Positions 21,736 to 32,578 of a stretch of DNA of 64,000 nt are shown in pieces. The position numbers and the translations under genes are program-made. Numbering within the stretch: position 1 is the stretch's first letter; the number at the start of each line of letters is the position of its first letter. Under the pieces are notes generated by a model. That model was not told the origin of the DNA, did not search any database, and saw only the letters and a program-made list of their open reading frames with translations. Origin of the DNA: Xestospongia bergquistia. Lineage: Eukaryota > Porifera > Demospongiae > Haplosclerida > Petrosiidae. Location of the stretch: assembly GCA_963965975.1 (NCBI GenBank), contig OZ014422.1, positions 3,619,155 to 3,683,154 on the forward strand, read 5' to 3'.

Positions 21736-23602
21736 TTACTTACCAAATTGCATAGCTGTTTTGAAAGGAAGACTAACAGGTTGAGTTTCTGTATGTGGAC
21801 AAACATTAATGCTACACTTTAAACATTTTACATACCAATAAGCCAACAGGTTTGGAAGATGACTTTCAATACTGCATCTAATAGCTGGAGGATTCTTGTC
21901 CATCGATAGAATGACAGGGTGTAACTTGTGACCACTTAACTGATGCTCTTGTAAACATGGCACAGTGACTTTAGCATTTATTGCCCCTTCATCATAAGCC
22001 AGAATCTTTGTACAAGTTGCTACTGCTTTAGAAATGACTTTACAAAGCTGAAAACAATTCTCTCTCAGACCATTATAGTACACCTCTATCCAGTAGAATT
22101 GATCAACAAGTACCACTGAACCAAATAGATCTTCTGAATAAAGTAAAACAGCAAAGTGCAACTGACAAGGGAAGGTAGGTGAATGACTGTCTATAAAAAA
22201 TGGCTCTCCTTACGATTAACAAGAGCAACAATGGTAGCAGGAAATATACCCTATATGTAGTCTAATAGAAACATAATCACAACATCTCCAAAGATCAGTA
22301 TAAAATGAAATAATAACTATGTTCATTATTTTCTTAGCTGAGGTATTACTTTGCTCTCAAAGGCAATAATCATAGGATCACATGTTGTTGTAAACTCAGC
22401 TACAATGTTCTCTGTCACTTGATTAGGTGGTAGTACAACTGGCATGAAAAAGTGTTTAAAAGAATTACTGGTGGAAAGAGGAGCAATAATACAAAGATGT
22501 TGTAATAACTTTAGAAGCTCAGCTTTTGTAAATAATCTAGAACAAAAGGAAAGCAAAGCTTATCAAGAATTAAATCATCAAACACTCCTTTAATATGAAA
22601 CATTTTCAAAGAGTCTGGTAATAAGGACTGACCCTCTTGTAACATATCTCCTATGAGTTGACAAATAAAACACTTATCAAAGCTGAAAGCATATCAAGAA
22701 GATACTGAGGATTAGTGAAGATTATATTTGGAAGAACTAGTGGAAAATACAGAAATAAGGCCATGGAATTTAGGTGAGTAATAGACTCAAGGACATCATC
22801 TGGATTCATGTTAAAGTTAACTCCTATACTACAATAAGAATCCAATGAGACCATGCCATGATCCTGTTGTGATACTTCCTCTTTCAGACACATTTCAAAC
22901 ATATCCCAACATACAGGTATAGGGAGAGTGATACCTATGTTCTTTTGACAAGACATGATACATTCACGTATAAAGGATGACATCTTCTTAGGACCCCACC
23001 AACAAAGATAATCATGGAAAATATAAGCTGTTGTGGATTTTTGTTATAGAAAATGAAGTGATCTTGAAACTCAAGAAGAGTACATATATGCTGTTCATTC
23101 TTTAGATGTAATAATTCAAAGGATTTAAATGTCAAACCTTTACCTTGTCGTAGTAAGTGCCAACTATCATGATTAGTGGTAAAATCTTGTTACCTCCAAC
23201 AACACCAGCATCCTTATAAGCAACTGTTTACCATACAAAATGCTCTATAAGCTGTAGGTTGGTCATCTGTAGCTCACTGGATAGATTAAGCAATTTACCA
23301 TTCCATGAGTAACTACACTCAGGCTTATCAGAAAGACTCTCTGTTAACTTTGTGCATATTATGTTCAAGGTATTACCATGAATAAACGCATGTGACATAT
23401 CAGCAAATTGAGGTTGACCACCACTATCTAAAATATTTATCCATGTGGTTTCATGGAGACCTTCTGAAGTGCTTCTCTCTTCATGTATTTCCATCATCTC
23501 CTTAGAATAATGGTGAACACTAGTGTTGAGCTTAGAAAGTGATGCATCTCTAGCTGTACTATCAGTTGTCCACGAGTCTAACGATGCCATTGTGGATACC
23601 AT
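21736..23602 (-). pseudogene. Roc-COR (ROCO-like) GTPase gene, 5'-truncated
   Basis: Segments in minus order: 23602-23228 with the G3-like motif 'NILDSGGQPQFADM' of Roc GTPases and 'LNIICTKL'; about 23190-23150 'IMIVGTYYDKVK', the G4-like VGT-x-x-D region; 23090-22985 'FIFYNKNPQQLIF'; then a COR-like region 22983-22651 ('NMNPDDVLESITHLNSMALF', 'LPNIIFTNPQYLLDML'), 22550-22326 ('FTKAELLKLLQHL', 'FMPVVLPP'), and a distal domain 22161-21736 ('VVLVDQFYWIEVYYNGLREN', 'LPNLLAYWYVKCLKC'). The family makes large signalling proteins with a Ras-of-complex domain followed by COR, common in sponges. The P-loop (GxxxxGKS/T) expected before G3 is not found up to 24 kb. Frames change between segments and some junctions do not look like clean introns, so this is probably a truncated copy, though unmodelled short introns are possible. 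Confidence 0.7.
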
Positions 23603-23619
23603 GCTTGAAAACTTGATGT

Positions 23620-24185
23620 AGTTTTATAGAGAAAGGAAGAAAACTATTTTTCTAAAATAAAGATACTAAGACTACAGAATAAAGAAAAGCGTTTGCAACA
23701 TTTTCTCATTAGAAAGTCATTTTGATACTATGGCTATCAATAACTGCTGGTATCCAATAGTATTGTATATTCATATTAACTGTCGTATAGCTACAATATA
23801 TAAAATATATTAAGTATACTTTACATCAGAGATAGCTCACTTACTTCTAAAACCACTACAAAGATAGCATTAACCTGATAATAACATGGAAATAAAACAA
23901 GCCACTCAACCTATAGTATGCCTGACTATGCATCTACTCGAGAAACTGTTTGGTAAGAAAATAACAGTTGAAATGGCTGCCATTCAAAAGTAAGTCGGAT
24001 TAAAGGACTGTGGTTTGTTTTGTATTGGTTAGTCTAGCTCATAATACTGATCCAGCAAAACAACAATTCAATTAATCACTAACGAGGGACCATTTTCTTA
24101 CATGTTTTGAGAAAAATGTAATTTCACTATTTTCATAAGTAAAGTCACATTAAATAAATTGATTAAATATTTGTGTTACATTGGG
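23620..24185. other. Intergenic, no recognised gene
   Basis: AT-rich. Searched for an upstream Roc P-loop exon or Death domain of the adjacent gene on the minus strand; none seen. Confidence 0.5.
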
Positions 24186-24191
24186 TAATAG

Positions 24192-24980
24192 TTATGAATT
24201 GTCTATAATGTCAAGAATTCCAGCTTTCCTAAATCCATTCATTGCCAGTTCAGGTTGCTTTTCAATTTCATGTGATGAAGACATTATCCACGAAGAACTA
24301 GGTGTTTTAATAGTTGATAAATTCAAGTTAATTTTTATTTCTTGAAGTGGTACATTATTAGAGAGGTGCTTCTTCACTTTATTAGCATAATATAATTGAA
24401 ACTGCTTTTTTAGCTCACTTTTTATTGATTTGTTGAGAGAAATTGTAAGTGATTGCAGCTTGTCAGTGCAGTTAGGTGGAATTCTACACAGCTGTTGTTT
24501 TTTCTTCTAGTATTGAAAGGAACTCTGTTGTGTTCTGTCCTCTAAGTCCATCAAAGGTGACAAGAGCTTGATGTGTTGAGCTTAAAAATAATTTCTTGCA
24601 CTGTTCATTTACAAAGGGAATCGTTATTTTATCCAAGTATCTTTTGATTGCGTCCTCATTGGACCATTGATTACTGGAGTGCCAAACATCCCATCCACAT
24701 GGAAAAGCAACAACTGGATGACACCTTTTTGTCATACCTTTATACAAAAGTTGAGGTGACAGATACTTTTCACTATACGTGTTCCTACCAAAACAGCTGT
24801 TATTTCTTGTTTGTCATCACTTCCAACTATAGAAATGACTTTTTCTCCAGCGAGATTCATGGTCCATTCACCTGTTGGGACAATCTTAAGTCCAGTCTGA
24901 TCCCATTTAATGATTAAATCTGGTGGAATATTGTTCATAACAAACTTTGCAGCCATATCAACTAGAAACTGTTCTTTCAA
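24192..24980 (-). pseudogene. pogo/Tigger-like DDE transposase fragment
   Basis: Minus-strand fragments read 'NIPPDLIIKWDQTGLKIVP' (first catalytic Asp within IKWDQTG), 'GEWTMN', 'GSDDKQEITAVLVGT' (about 24980-24780), then in another frame 'YKGMTKRCHP', 'VTFDGLRGQNTTEFLSIL' (second acidic block, normally VxFDxFxGQ) and a tail 'AMNGFRKAGI' (24250-24215). This is the DDE_1/pogo-type endonuclease found in many invertebrate DNA transposons. Frame changes near 24740 and 24480 and loss of part of the core make it inactive. No N-terminal HTH or TIR was recognised. Confidence 0.75.
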
Positions 24981-25027
24981 CTCTTCAAAATCAGCTAATA
25001 TAACCTTTCCTGCATTGAATAGCTTTC

Positions 25028-25213
25028 TGTGGTAATTTAAATAAACTTATTATGTAATGTTTATATAAAATGTTTTGGAACTCAATTTGTGCACTATATA
25101 TTCTTGTGTAATTCATTTTTGTTCAGTATACAGTCTATCGTCATTCGTTGAGTTATTGTTAATTCATTGTATATGTTGTACTAGTAAACTTGGTCACTAG
25201 CAGAATTACAACA
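25028..25213 (+). repeat. 5' LTR of a degraded Ty3/gypsy element
   Basis: Begins TGTGGTAATTTAAATAAACT and ends ACAACA, immediately before a primer-binding-like TTTGGTGACGAGAGG. The TG...CA ends and 186-bp size resemble the 204-bp LTR of the intact element at 57-61.5 kb. No 3' partner was found. Confidence 0.6.
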
Positions 25214-25215
25214 TA

Positions 25216-25230
25216 TTTGGTGACGAGAGG
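25216..25230 (+). promoter_or_regulatory. Primer-binding site of the degraded gypsy element
   Basis: TTGGTGACGAGAGG two to three bases after the LTR end; compare TTGGCGACGAGGG in the intact element. The tRNA was not identified. Confidence 0.5.
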
Positions 25231-25238
25231 TAAAAGAG

Positions 25239-27680
25239 ATGGCAGTGCTCATCAGTAGACAATTGGAACCGTTCGACCCGTCAAAGTATAAGATGTTACA
25301 AGATACATGCAATGTTTCGAACTATTCATGAAGGCCAGTGACATCCCCAAGGATAGGAAGAAGTCAGTCTTTCTTATGGCCATTGGCTACGACTTGTATA
25401 AAGTTCTGGCAAACATTTTCGAGAAACCTGAGCAAGAGACTCTCAAGACACTTGAAGCTGAACTAGAAAAGCATTTCAACCCCAAGTCTTTGATTACAGC
25501 ATAGTGGTAAATTTTGGTTGTCGACACCAGAAAGAGTCAAAAAGTATAGCAGATTTTGTTGTGGACTTACGTAAGTTGGCACAATTGCGGCAAGACTGGC
25601 CACATCTCTAAGGTGTATCAGAGCCCTACCACAAAGTCTCAGAAGCCCAAAGGAAGAACAACAAAGGGTCTGCACTCTGTAAACAAGGAGGAGTCATCAC
25701 CTCTGGATTAACTCACTCCAGAACAATCTAATAATTCATTTATGACTTATTCTTTTTCGCCTAGGTCTCATCCAATCAAGCTAGCTGTGGAAGTTGGTCA
25801 CAAATGGTCACAAGTTAGACATGGAGTTGGAGACAGGTGCTTCAGTCTACATTATTAGTGAAGACACTTTCAACTTAGTGCTGTCCTCCTCAGTTTAGCT
25901 CCGCCCAAGTAACGCGTATCCACTTCATATTCAGGACACTCGTTAGAAGTGCTGGGAAGTGCAAACGTCAAGTTTAAGTACCAGACACAAAGAGTCACAC
26001 TTCCAATTGTTGTAATCAAGAGCAATGGTGTGAGTTTGTTCAGTCGTAACTGGATAAAGAGGATCAAATTAGACTGGCAGATTATCAAGAGCTTTTGTAT
26101 TAACTCACCATTGGATGAAGTCATTGAGAAACATTCTCATCTTTTCAGATCTGAGCAAGGGAAGTTAAAGGGTATGAAAGCCAAAATCTGTGTCCCCAGC
26201 AATGCTCAATCTCGTTATTATAAACCTCACCCAGTCTCATACTTGTTACATAACAAGGTAGATCATGAACTAGAACGTGTACTCAAAGCTGGAATTATCT
26301 CACCAGTTTAGTTTTCTGATTGGGCTATCCCAATCATACCAGTTGTCAAGTCAGATGGGAGTATACGTATTTGTGGAGGAAATTACAAGGTGACAGTCAA
26401 TGCAGTGTCCAAACTAGAAGAGTATCCTATTCCCCGAGTGGAAGATCTATTCACAGCCCTTTCTGGAGGAAAGCTATTCTCTAAACTAGACCTTTCTCAT
26501 GCTTATCAACAAATTGTACTAGAAGAGGATTCCAAAACGTTTACTATCATTAACACATAGAAGGGTTTATTTCAGTTTGAACGACATCCTTTCAGTATCA
26601 CTTCTGCCCCCGCCATTTTTTAAAGAACAATTGAGAGTTTGTTGGAAGGGTTACCAGGGGTGGCTGCATATATTAATGACATTTTAATGACAAGAAAAAG
26701 TCAACAGGAGCACCTTCACAATCTGATAAGAGTACACTTTTGTTTAGAAGAGGCTGGAGTAACATTGAAGAGACACAAATGTACATTCACTGCACCATCA
26801 GTTGAATATCTGGGTCATGTTATTGATCAAGATGGTTTGCATCCATCAGAGGAGAAAGTCAGACCAATTAAACAAGCCCCACGTACTCGAAATGTGACAG
26901 AATTAAACTCGTTTTTAGGTTTGCTCAATTATTACTCTAAATTCTTGTGTCACTTATCTACTCTTTTGTCCCCACTGTATCAGTTACTTAGGAAAGATGT
27001 AAACTGGTCTTGGAAGAAGTAGCAAGAAGATGCATTTCATAATACTAAGCAGTTGCTTCAATCATTGACACTCCTTGTGCACTATGATTGTCAGAAGAAG
27101 ATCATACTTTCTTGTGACGCTTCACAGTATTGTTTAGGAGCAGTTTTAGCTCATAAGATGGACGGACGATGGATCAGAGAAACCAATTGCGTTCATTTCT
27201 AGAACTCTCACACCAGCTGAGAAGAATTACTTGCAATTAGAAAAAGAAGGCCTAGCAATTATTGTCACTGTGAAGAAACTACACAATTACTTATCCGGAA
27301 GAAAGATCAAATATATTCAGACCATAAACCCCTCAAATATTTATTCAGTGAAACCCATTTGATACCAGTGATGGGTGCATTGAGAATTCAACGTTGGTCA
27401 CTACTCCTCAGTTCTTATGAATATGAGATTGAATATCGTCCAGGATCCAAAGTTGCAAATGTTGATGCTCTCAGTAGACTCCCATAACCAGAGACCACAT
27501 CCGAGTCAAGTAAAGATGGATCGGTGGAACTACTCATTCTCATTCATCAACTCTCAGAAGTAACTGTCACTGCTAATCAAATAAAGAATTGGACAGAAAA
27601 AGATTCAATCTTATCTCAAGTTCATCATTTTGTATTAGACAGATGGCCAAACATTGTTGACAATAAACAGACTCCTAGAG
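25239..27680 (+). pseudogene. Ty3/gypsy Gag-Pol, degraded and 3'-truncated
   Basis: ATG at 25239 opens Gag; after an early frameshift 'ELFMKASDIPKDRKKSVFLM' is seen (25310-25370). A protease-like 'ELETGAS' follows near 25815-25840, RT from about 26220 ('SDWAIPIIPVVKSDGSI', 'LFSKLDLSHAYQQIV', 'TSAPAIF'), the catalytic box as Y-I-N-D at 26669-26680 (first Asp replaced by Asn), 'SVEYLGHVIDQDGLHP', RNase H ('[16 protein letters not shown]' about 27110-27155; 'YSDHKPLKYL' about 27315) and the pre-integrase linker to 'DRWP' (27645). Integrase is absent: the element runs into GA-rich DNA at about 27680. In-frame stops at about 26309, 26558 and 27020 and several indels kill it. It is a close relative of the intact element. 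Confidence 0.9.
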
Positions 27681-28555
27681 TGAGGAAAGAGACACAGAGA
27701 AAGAGAGGGAATGAGAGACAGAGAGACTCTAAGAAAAAGGGATATAGTCCCTGAGAGAAAGAAAGAGTCTGTTATCACGAGTTTGTTAGCATAGTCTGTT
27801 TGAGGTCCATAAAAGATAACTTCTTTTTAAAACATCCAATGCTCAAAGTAACCTGTGAAACTGACAGATGAGGTCAAAGATCAACTACATTGAAACATAT
27901 TACACATTATCACACCAATTAGTCTGGTACATTACATCACAATATGTTCAAGTAAATAACACATAGTAATATATGTAATAAGAAACACAGTATGGAATGT
28001 GTATTATGAAGAGAAACTTGAGAGATTGAAAGAGTGAGAGAAAGTAAGAGAGAGGAAGAGATGGAGAACGACTTCTGGAGTGAGTAAAAGAGGGAGAGAG
28101 AGAGAGATGGACTCTGAGAGAAAGAAACATCAAAATATGTAAACTGTAAGAGGGAGAGAGTAGAGGTTCTAAGAGGGAGAGAGTGAGGCTCCAAAAGACA
28201 GAGAGAAGGAAAGAGACAGAGACAGAGATCATGGAATTGGAGAGACAGAGAGAGAGATTGAGACAGAGAGAAAGATTGAGGGAAAGAGAGCACTTTAAGA
28301 TTATGAGAGAAAGACTGCAAGATGTTATAAGGATAGACTATGAGAGAGAAGGAGACACTCTGAGAAATGAGAAAGAGTGAGAGAGAAAGAGAGATAAGAG
28401 AGAGAACAACAGAGAGAGAAAGATTGAGACTTTGAGAGTGTGTAAGAGAGAGAGAGAAAGAGACAGAGATATTCTGAATGACAATTACCAGTAGGATACT
28501 CTTTACCATATGTAGTGAGAGAGAGAGAGACAGAGAAGAGAGAAAGTGTGTGTTA
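27681..28555. repeat. GA-rich low-complexity tract
   Basis: Irregular GAGA(GA)n with interspersed ACTCT and TTGAGAGAC words on the + strand. About 180 bp near 27770-27990 is a fragment of the dispersed host repeat ('GAGGTCCATAAAAGATAAC', 'ACTGACAGATGAGGTCAAA'). The long Ser/Leu minus-strand frame here is a repeat artefact. Confidence 0.9.
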
Positions 28556-29199
28556 GTTCATCAGCTGTCACACTTTGGAGTCTCCCTTACACTGGATTGT
28601 TTACAAGTTCTTAATTTTTTTCATTTGGTGTCTTCTTACTAGTAGATTTCTTGATAATAAGTACAACAACTACTAATTGACTAGCTCATGTTGAAAGTTT
28701 TGTATAGTTCTATGGTAAGACTGCAGCTGAGTACACAGCTCTGTTCTTGTCACAACTAAGTTTAAGTAGAACTTGTATTTAAATGAAAAAATCAATACGG
28801 TTAAGAACTAACAATCTGAACAAAAATCAGGTATTTATAACAGAAATCAAACAAAGAACAAAGATCAAACTAAATGGACAAAGATAAGGACTATCACAGA
28901 AATCATGAATGAGAAAGTTTACACACACTTAACACTTAAATGATTCAAAGAAAATAGACTTACAGATAGACTAATTTACTCACAAATGAATACAGATAAA
29001 CAACCTAACCAATTACCTCTTTCAACAGCTCAGTCATTATTACCATGTGACATGACTTGTTACATAAATAAGATATTGTTATGCATCAGAAATGTGGGCA
29101 TTAATTAGAATATGAGACCAAAGTGTCTCATATTCTAATTAATTTGTGGTTTAACAGAATTTTGTGTATAATATGTTTAATGAATGAGAGAGTATTTTG
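28556..29199. repeat. Dispersed host-repeat copy
   Basis: Contains the recurring words TCATCAGCTGTC, ACACTGGATTGTTT, CAAGTTCTT, TGTCTTCTTACTAGTAGATT and GATAATAAGTACAA, also seen near 32890, 39340, 40250, 45560, 46830, 54170 and (inverted) 62700. No gene. Confidence 0.75.
29101..29142. repeat. Perfect 18-bp hairpin in a dispersed repeat
   Basis: TTAATTAGAATATGAGAC, loop CAAAGT, then its exact reverse complement. Other copies of the repeat (for example 33077 and 39510) have the left half only, so the right half is an added inverted duplication. Confidence 0.8.
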
Positions 29200-30593
29200 T
29201 TCTGTCAAGGTACTACAAGAATAAGAGAAGCGAGAGACTCTGAAAAGAAATAGATAGAGAGACACCGAGTGTGAGAGAGAGACTCCTAATGTGAGGGAGA
29301 AGAGACAGACAGCAAGAAAGACTGAGAGACTGTATGAGTGTGTGAGAGAGAAAAAGAGAAAGAAAAAGAATGAAAGGAACTGAGAGTGTGGGTCTATGAG
29401 AGAGAGGAAAAGATAGAGATAGCCTCTGACAGTGATGCTCTATAAAAGAAAGAGAGAGAGAGAGTGAAAAAAGAAAAAGACAATGACAGACTCTGAGAGT
29501 GTCTGTGTGTGAGAGAGAGAGAGACAGAGAGACAAAGAGAAAATTAGAAAGAAAGAAGGAGAAATAAAGACTGATAGGGAGACTCCAAGAGAATAAGAGA
29601 GACTCATAGACTGAGCAAGGCGAAGGAGAGAGAGAGAGAGAGACTGACAGACTTGAGTGTGTGTTTGTGTGTAAGAGAGATTCTAACAGTGATAAACTAT
29701 GAGAAAGAGAGTAAGAGAAAGAGAGAGACAGAGAGACAGAGAGAAAGAGAGCCAGACAGAGACTCTGACAGTCTCTCTGCATGTGTCAGAGAGGGACAGA
29801 CGCACAAAGAGAAAATAAGTGAAAGAGAAAGGGATATAGAAAATGATAAAGAGAGACATTTCCAAAGTGAGAGAGTGATAGAGAGAGAGAGATAATCCTA
29901 TTGCGAGAGAGGAGAGAGATAAGGAGAAAGATTGATAGAATTTAAGTGTGTGTGTGTGTGAATGACAGAGAGACTCTGAGAGTAAAAGACTATGAAAGAG
30001 AGACAGATACTCTGAGAGAGAAAAAGGACTTCTGTTGTAAGGGAGGATAGAAAAAGAGAAAGAGAGAGAGAGGGAGAAAGCGACTGAGAGACTCTATCAA
30101 TGTTTCTGTGACAGAGAAAGTGAGAGAGAAAGAGTGACACAATCTAAGCGTGAGTGTGTTAGAGAGAGGGTTTATGTGTGATATCTTATGCGAGAAAGAG
30201 ATACACACACACTAACACAAACAGACAGAGTGAGACTGTAAGAGTGTGTGTGTTGTGAGTGTATGTGTGTGTGAGAGAGAGAGATATAAAAAGTTTGATA
30301 AGGAATGTGAGTCTCTAAAAGAGAGAGTTCTAAAGTGAGGGAAGGAGAGACAGGTAGAATCTGTGTTTGTTTGTATGAGAGAGAGAGAAACTTCTAAATT
30401 TAGAGAGTGAGAGAGAAAAAGTGAAAGAATTTGATAGTGTATGTGTCTGTTTAATAGAGAAAGAAAGGGACTCTGAGAGTGATGGACTATGACATAGAGA
30501 GAGAGGGATAGGGACTCAGAGAGAGACAGAGAGAGAGTGTGAGGAAGGTGAGCGACTATGAGACAGAAACTCTAACGCATGTTCTCTGAGAAA
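29200..30593. repeat. GA-rich tract, copy 1 of a 1.4-kb duplicated block
   Basis: Low-complexity purine-rich + strand. Its order of rare words (TCAAGGTACTACAAGAATAA at the start; GTTTATGTGTGATATCTTATG near 30170; GGAGAGACAGGTAGAAT near 30345) is repeated at 37120-38560. Ser/Leu and Arg/Glu ORFs are not genes. Confidence 0.88.
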
Positions 30594-30603
30594 GACATTA
30601 AGG

Positions 30604-31311
30604 TTTATAGCCATTTCATCTAATCCTATTTCGTCTAACAAAATGTATAATTGTCCCATATCATCTAAAAAATAAATTGATTTATATAACAGTAATTACA
30701 AAGATACCCAATGGGTATATGCTTTAAGTTCTTGTAACATATAGTGTCCTACTTCATGCTTTTCCTTAATACTTTTTAGTCTGTTCTCATGGTTTCTGTA
30801 CCTTCTTCTTCTTCTTGGAAGCCCTCCTGCAGCCTGCTATCACCTGATGGATGTACAATTTGAAGTCAGCATCTTCCCTGATCAACTCCACTACTGTCTC
30901 TGTTACATTTTGGAGGTGGGAGTGATTCTCATTGCAAGAGACTAGCTGATCATGAATGTCAGTGACTGCTCTTCCAGGACAACTTATGTCTGGACATCTC
31001 CAACACATCTGTCCATCTGCTGTTCTTAGATTGAGTGTGTACCTATAACCTGGTGTATAAGTGACTTAGCTCCTCTTGCTGTTGTAACAAACTCCATTGA
31101 TTCAATATATTGTAAGTATGAAATGAGTCCTCTCAAGTACTCTACCTTTGAAGACATCAAAGCCTTTACATTATTAGTTCTTTTGAATTAGAATTCCATC
31201 ACCTTTACTGGCCTTAAGCCACTTATCTTAAACCTTTTACACTATTAGACAAGATGGGACAAAAGTCCATTTTGTTAAACAAAATTGGATTAGATGAAAT
31301 GGCATGACACC
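30604..31311. mobile_element. 708-bp MULE-like element with FLYWCH fragment
   Basis: Near-perfect TIRs: left GCCATTTCATCTAATCCTAT (from 30610) continues ~40 bp to GTCTAACAAAAT; the right end is its reverse complement (about 31261-31303). Flanked by GACATTAAGG at 30594-30603 and 31312-31321, a 10-bp (9-11 allowing ambiguity) duplication typical of Mutator-like elements. The duplicated block at 38550-38580 shows the same surroundings (CTGAGAAAGATATTAAGAGA) without the insert, an unoccupied site. The interior holds only a FLYWCH-type fragment, so the element is non-autonomous. Confidence 0.85.
30787..31065 (-). pseudogene. FLYWCH zinc-finger fragment inside the MULE
   Basis: The minus reading 'GYRYTLNLRTADGQMCWRC' followed by 'CPGRAVTD' and 'NENHSH' has the full FLYWCH pattern (Y-x-Y, W-x-C, C-x-x-R, H-x-H), a DNA-binding finger often fused to MULE transposases. 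It then runs 'VTETVVELIREDADFKLYI' and ends with a Lys-rich tail 'KKKKKVQKP' and stop at 30787. No MULE transposase core follows, so the element retains only the N-terminal finger region. An upstream in-frame stop near 31066 or a lost exon hides the start. Confidence 0.65.
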
Positions 31312-31321
31312 GACATTAAGG

Positions 31322-31978
31322 GACTATCAATGTGAGTGTGTGAGATAGGAGGAAGTGACGGACACTCTGACAGAGAGAAAGAGATTTAGAGAGAGAGAGA
31401 TAGAGAAACTCTGAGGGTGTGTGTGTTTGTACGTGAGAGAATGACATGCATATAGGCAAATAGAGAGACTGTGTGAGTGGGAGAATGTAAAAGACACTCC
31501 AAGAGATAGACTCAGAGAGAGAGACTCCTAAAGTAAGGGAGAGAGAGGCAGAGACAGAGAGACAATCAGAAAATCTCTGTGTGAGATAGGGAATGACACA
31601 CAGAGATAAAATAAATGAGAGAGAAAGAGAAATAAAGACTGATCAGGAGAGAGATGGGGAGAGTGAGAAAAACAGAAAGAGTGAGAGACTGAGAGTTTGT
31701 GTGTATGAAGGAGAAAAAGAGAGACTATAAGAGAGAGGATAAGAGAGAGACTCTGAGAGAGGGAGGGACTATAAGATAGTGAGAGCAGAGAGAGAGAAAG
31801 AGAGAGAGAGAAAGGGAGGGAGAAAGGACAGAGAGTGAGAGAGACTGAGAGTTAGAGAGATAGAGAGACAAACATAGGGAGATAGACTCCTATAATGTGG
31901 CAGGAGAGAGATAAAGAAAAAGACAGAGAGACTCTTAGTGTGTTCATGTGAGAGAGACTGTGAGAGTTAAAGATTATG
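31322..31978. repeat. GA-rich tract
   Basis: Continuation of the block interrupted by the MULE. Parallels 38575-39110 in word order (GGATGACATGCATGTAGG there, ATGACATGCATATAGGC here). Confidence 0.85.
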
Positions 31979-32578
31979 AGATAGTTGGACATGTGCCTAG
32001 AAAGCTGTCTGCTATATGCTCTCTATTCTTGAGAGCAAGAGGTTCTGTAGCGTGTAAAGTCAGAATGCAGTAAAAGATACTCATGTGACCTTCCTCAGGG
32101 AGGACTTGAAATACCTTGTACACTAATATTTTCTGGTGAGCAACTAATTTTTTAAAAATAAAAGGACTTATTAAGGATATAATGCTAGCTGATAAAAGCA
32201 AGAAGAAAGATGAAAGTGGAGAATCAAGGAGTGAAGATAAGGTGGATTATCTGAATTGTGGATCTGTTGTAATTAGAGGGAATATGTAGCATGCAAATAA
32301 TGGGATGTTTCATCTGAGTAGCAGAGTATTTTATTCCACCAATTCTTATATGCAGTCTTCTTTGTGTCCTGCTACTAAAATTAATAATATTTTGTGCACT
32401 CTTTTCCAACATATATATATTATATATATATCTATTAATAGCAAAATTGAAATGAGACAATCACAACCTTACATGAGTGTACTAAATGTGGTGCATTGTA
32501 TTTGTCATCATCTTTGATTAATTTAGAACAACCATATATCTTATAAAAAGGCATATATTATGTTCTCTGAACTATTCT
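31979..32578. other. Non-GA stretch, no gene recognised
   Basis: About 600 bp of mixed AT-rich sequence with overlapping 70-78-codon frames on both strands. None has a recognisable domain. Confidence 0.5.

Noticed and set aside
27937-28509. 190-aa Ser/Leu-rich minus-strand open frame, and similar frames at 29213-29782, 37140-37796, 46366-46659, 52811-53391 and 63101-63535
   Set aside because: Pure translation of GA/CT microsatellite. Frames are open in two or three registers at once, with no domain and no codon-level conservation between duplicated blocks.
29200-30600. CRISPR-like array in regularly spaced GA words
   Set aside because: Spacing irregular, no conserved repeat plus unique spacer pattern, and the genome is eukaryotic.
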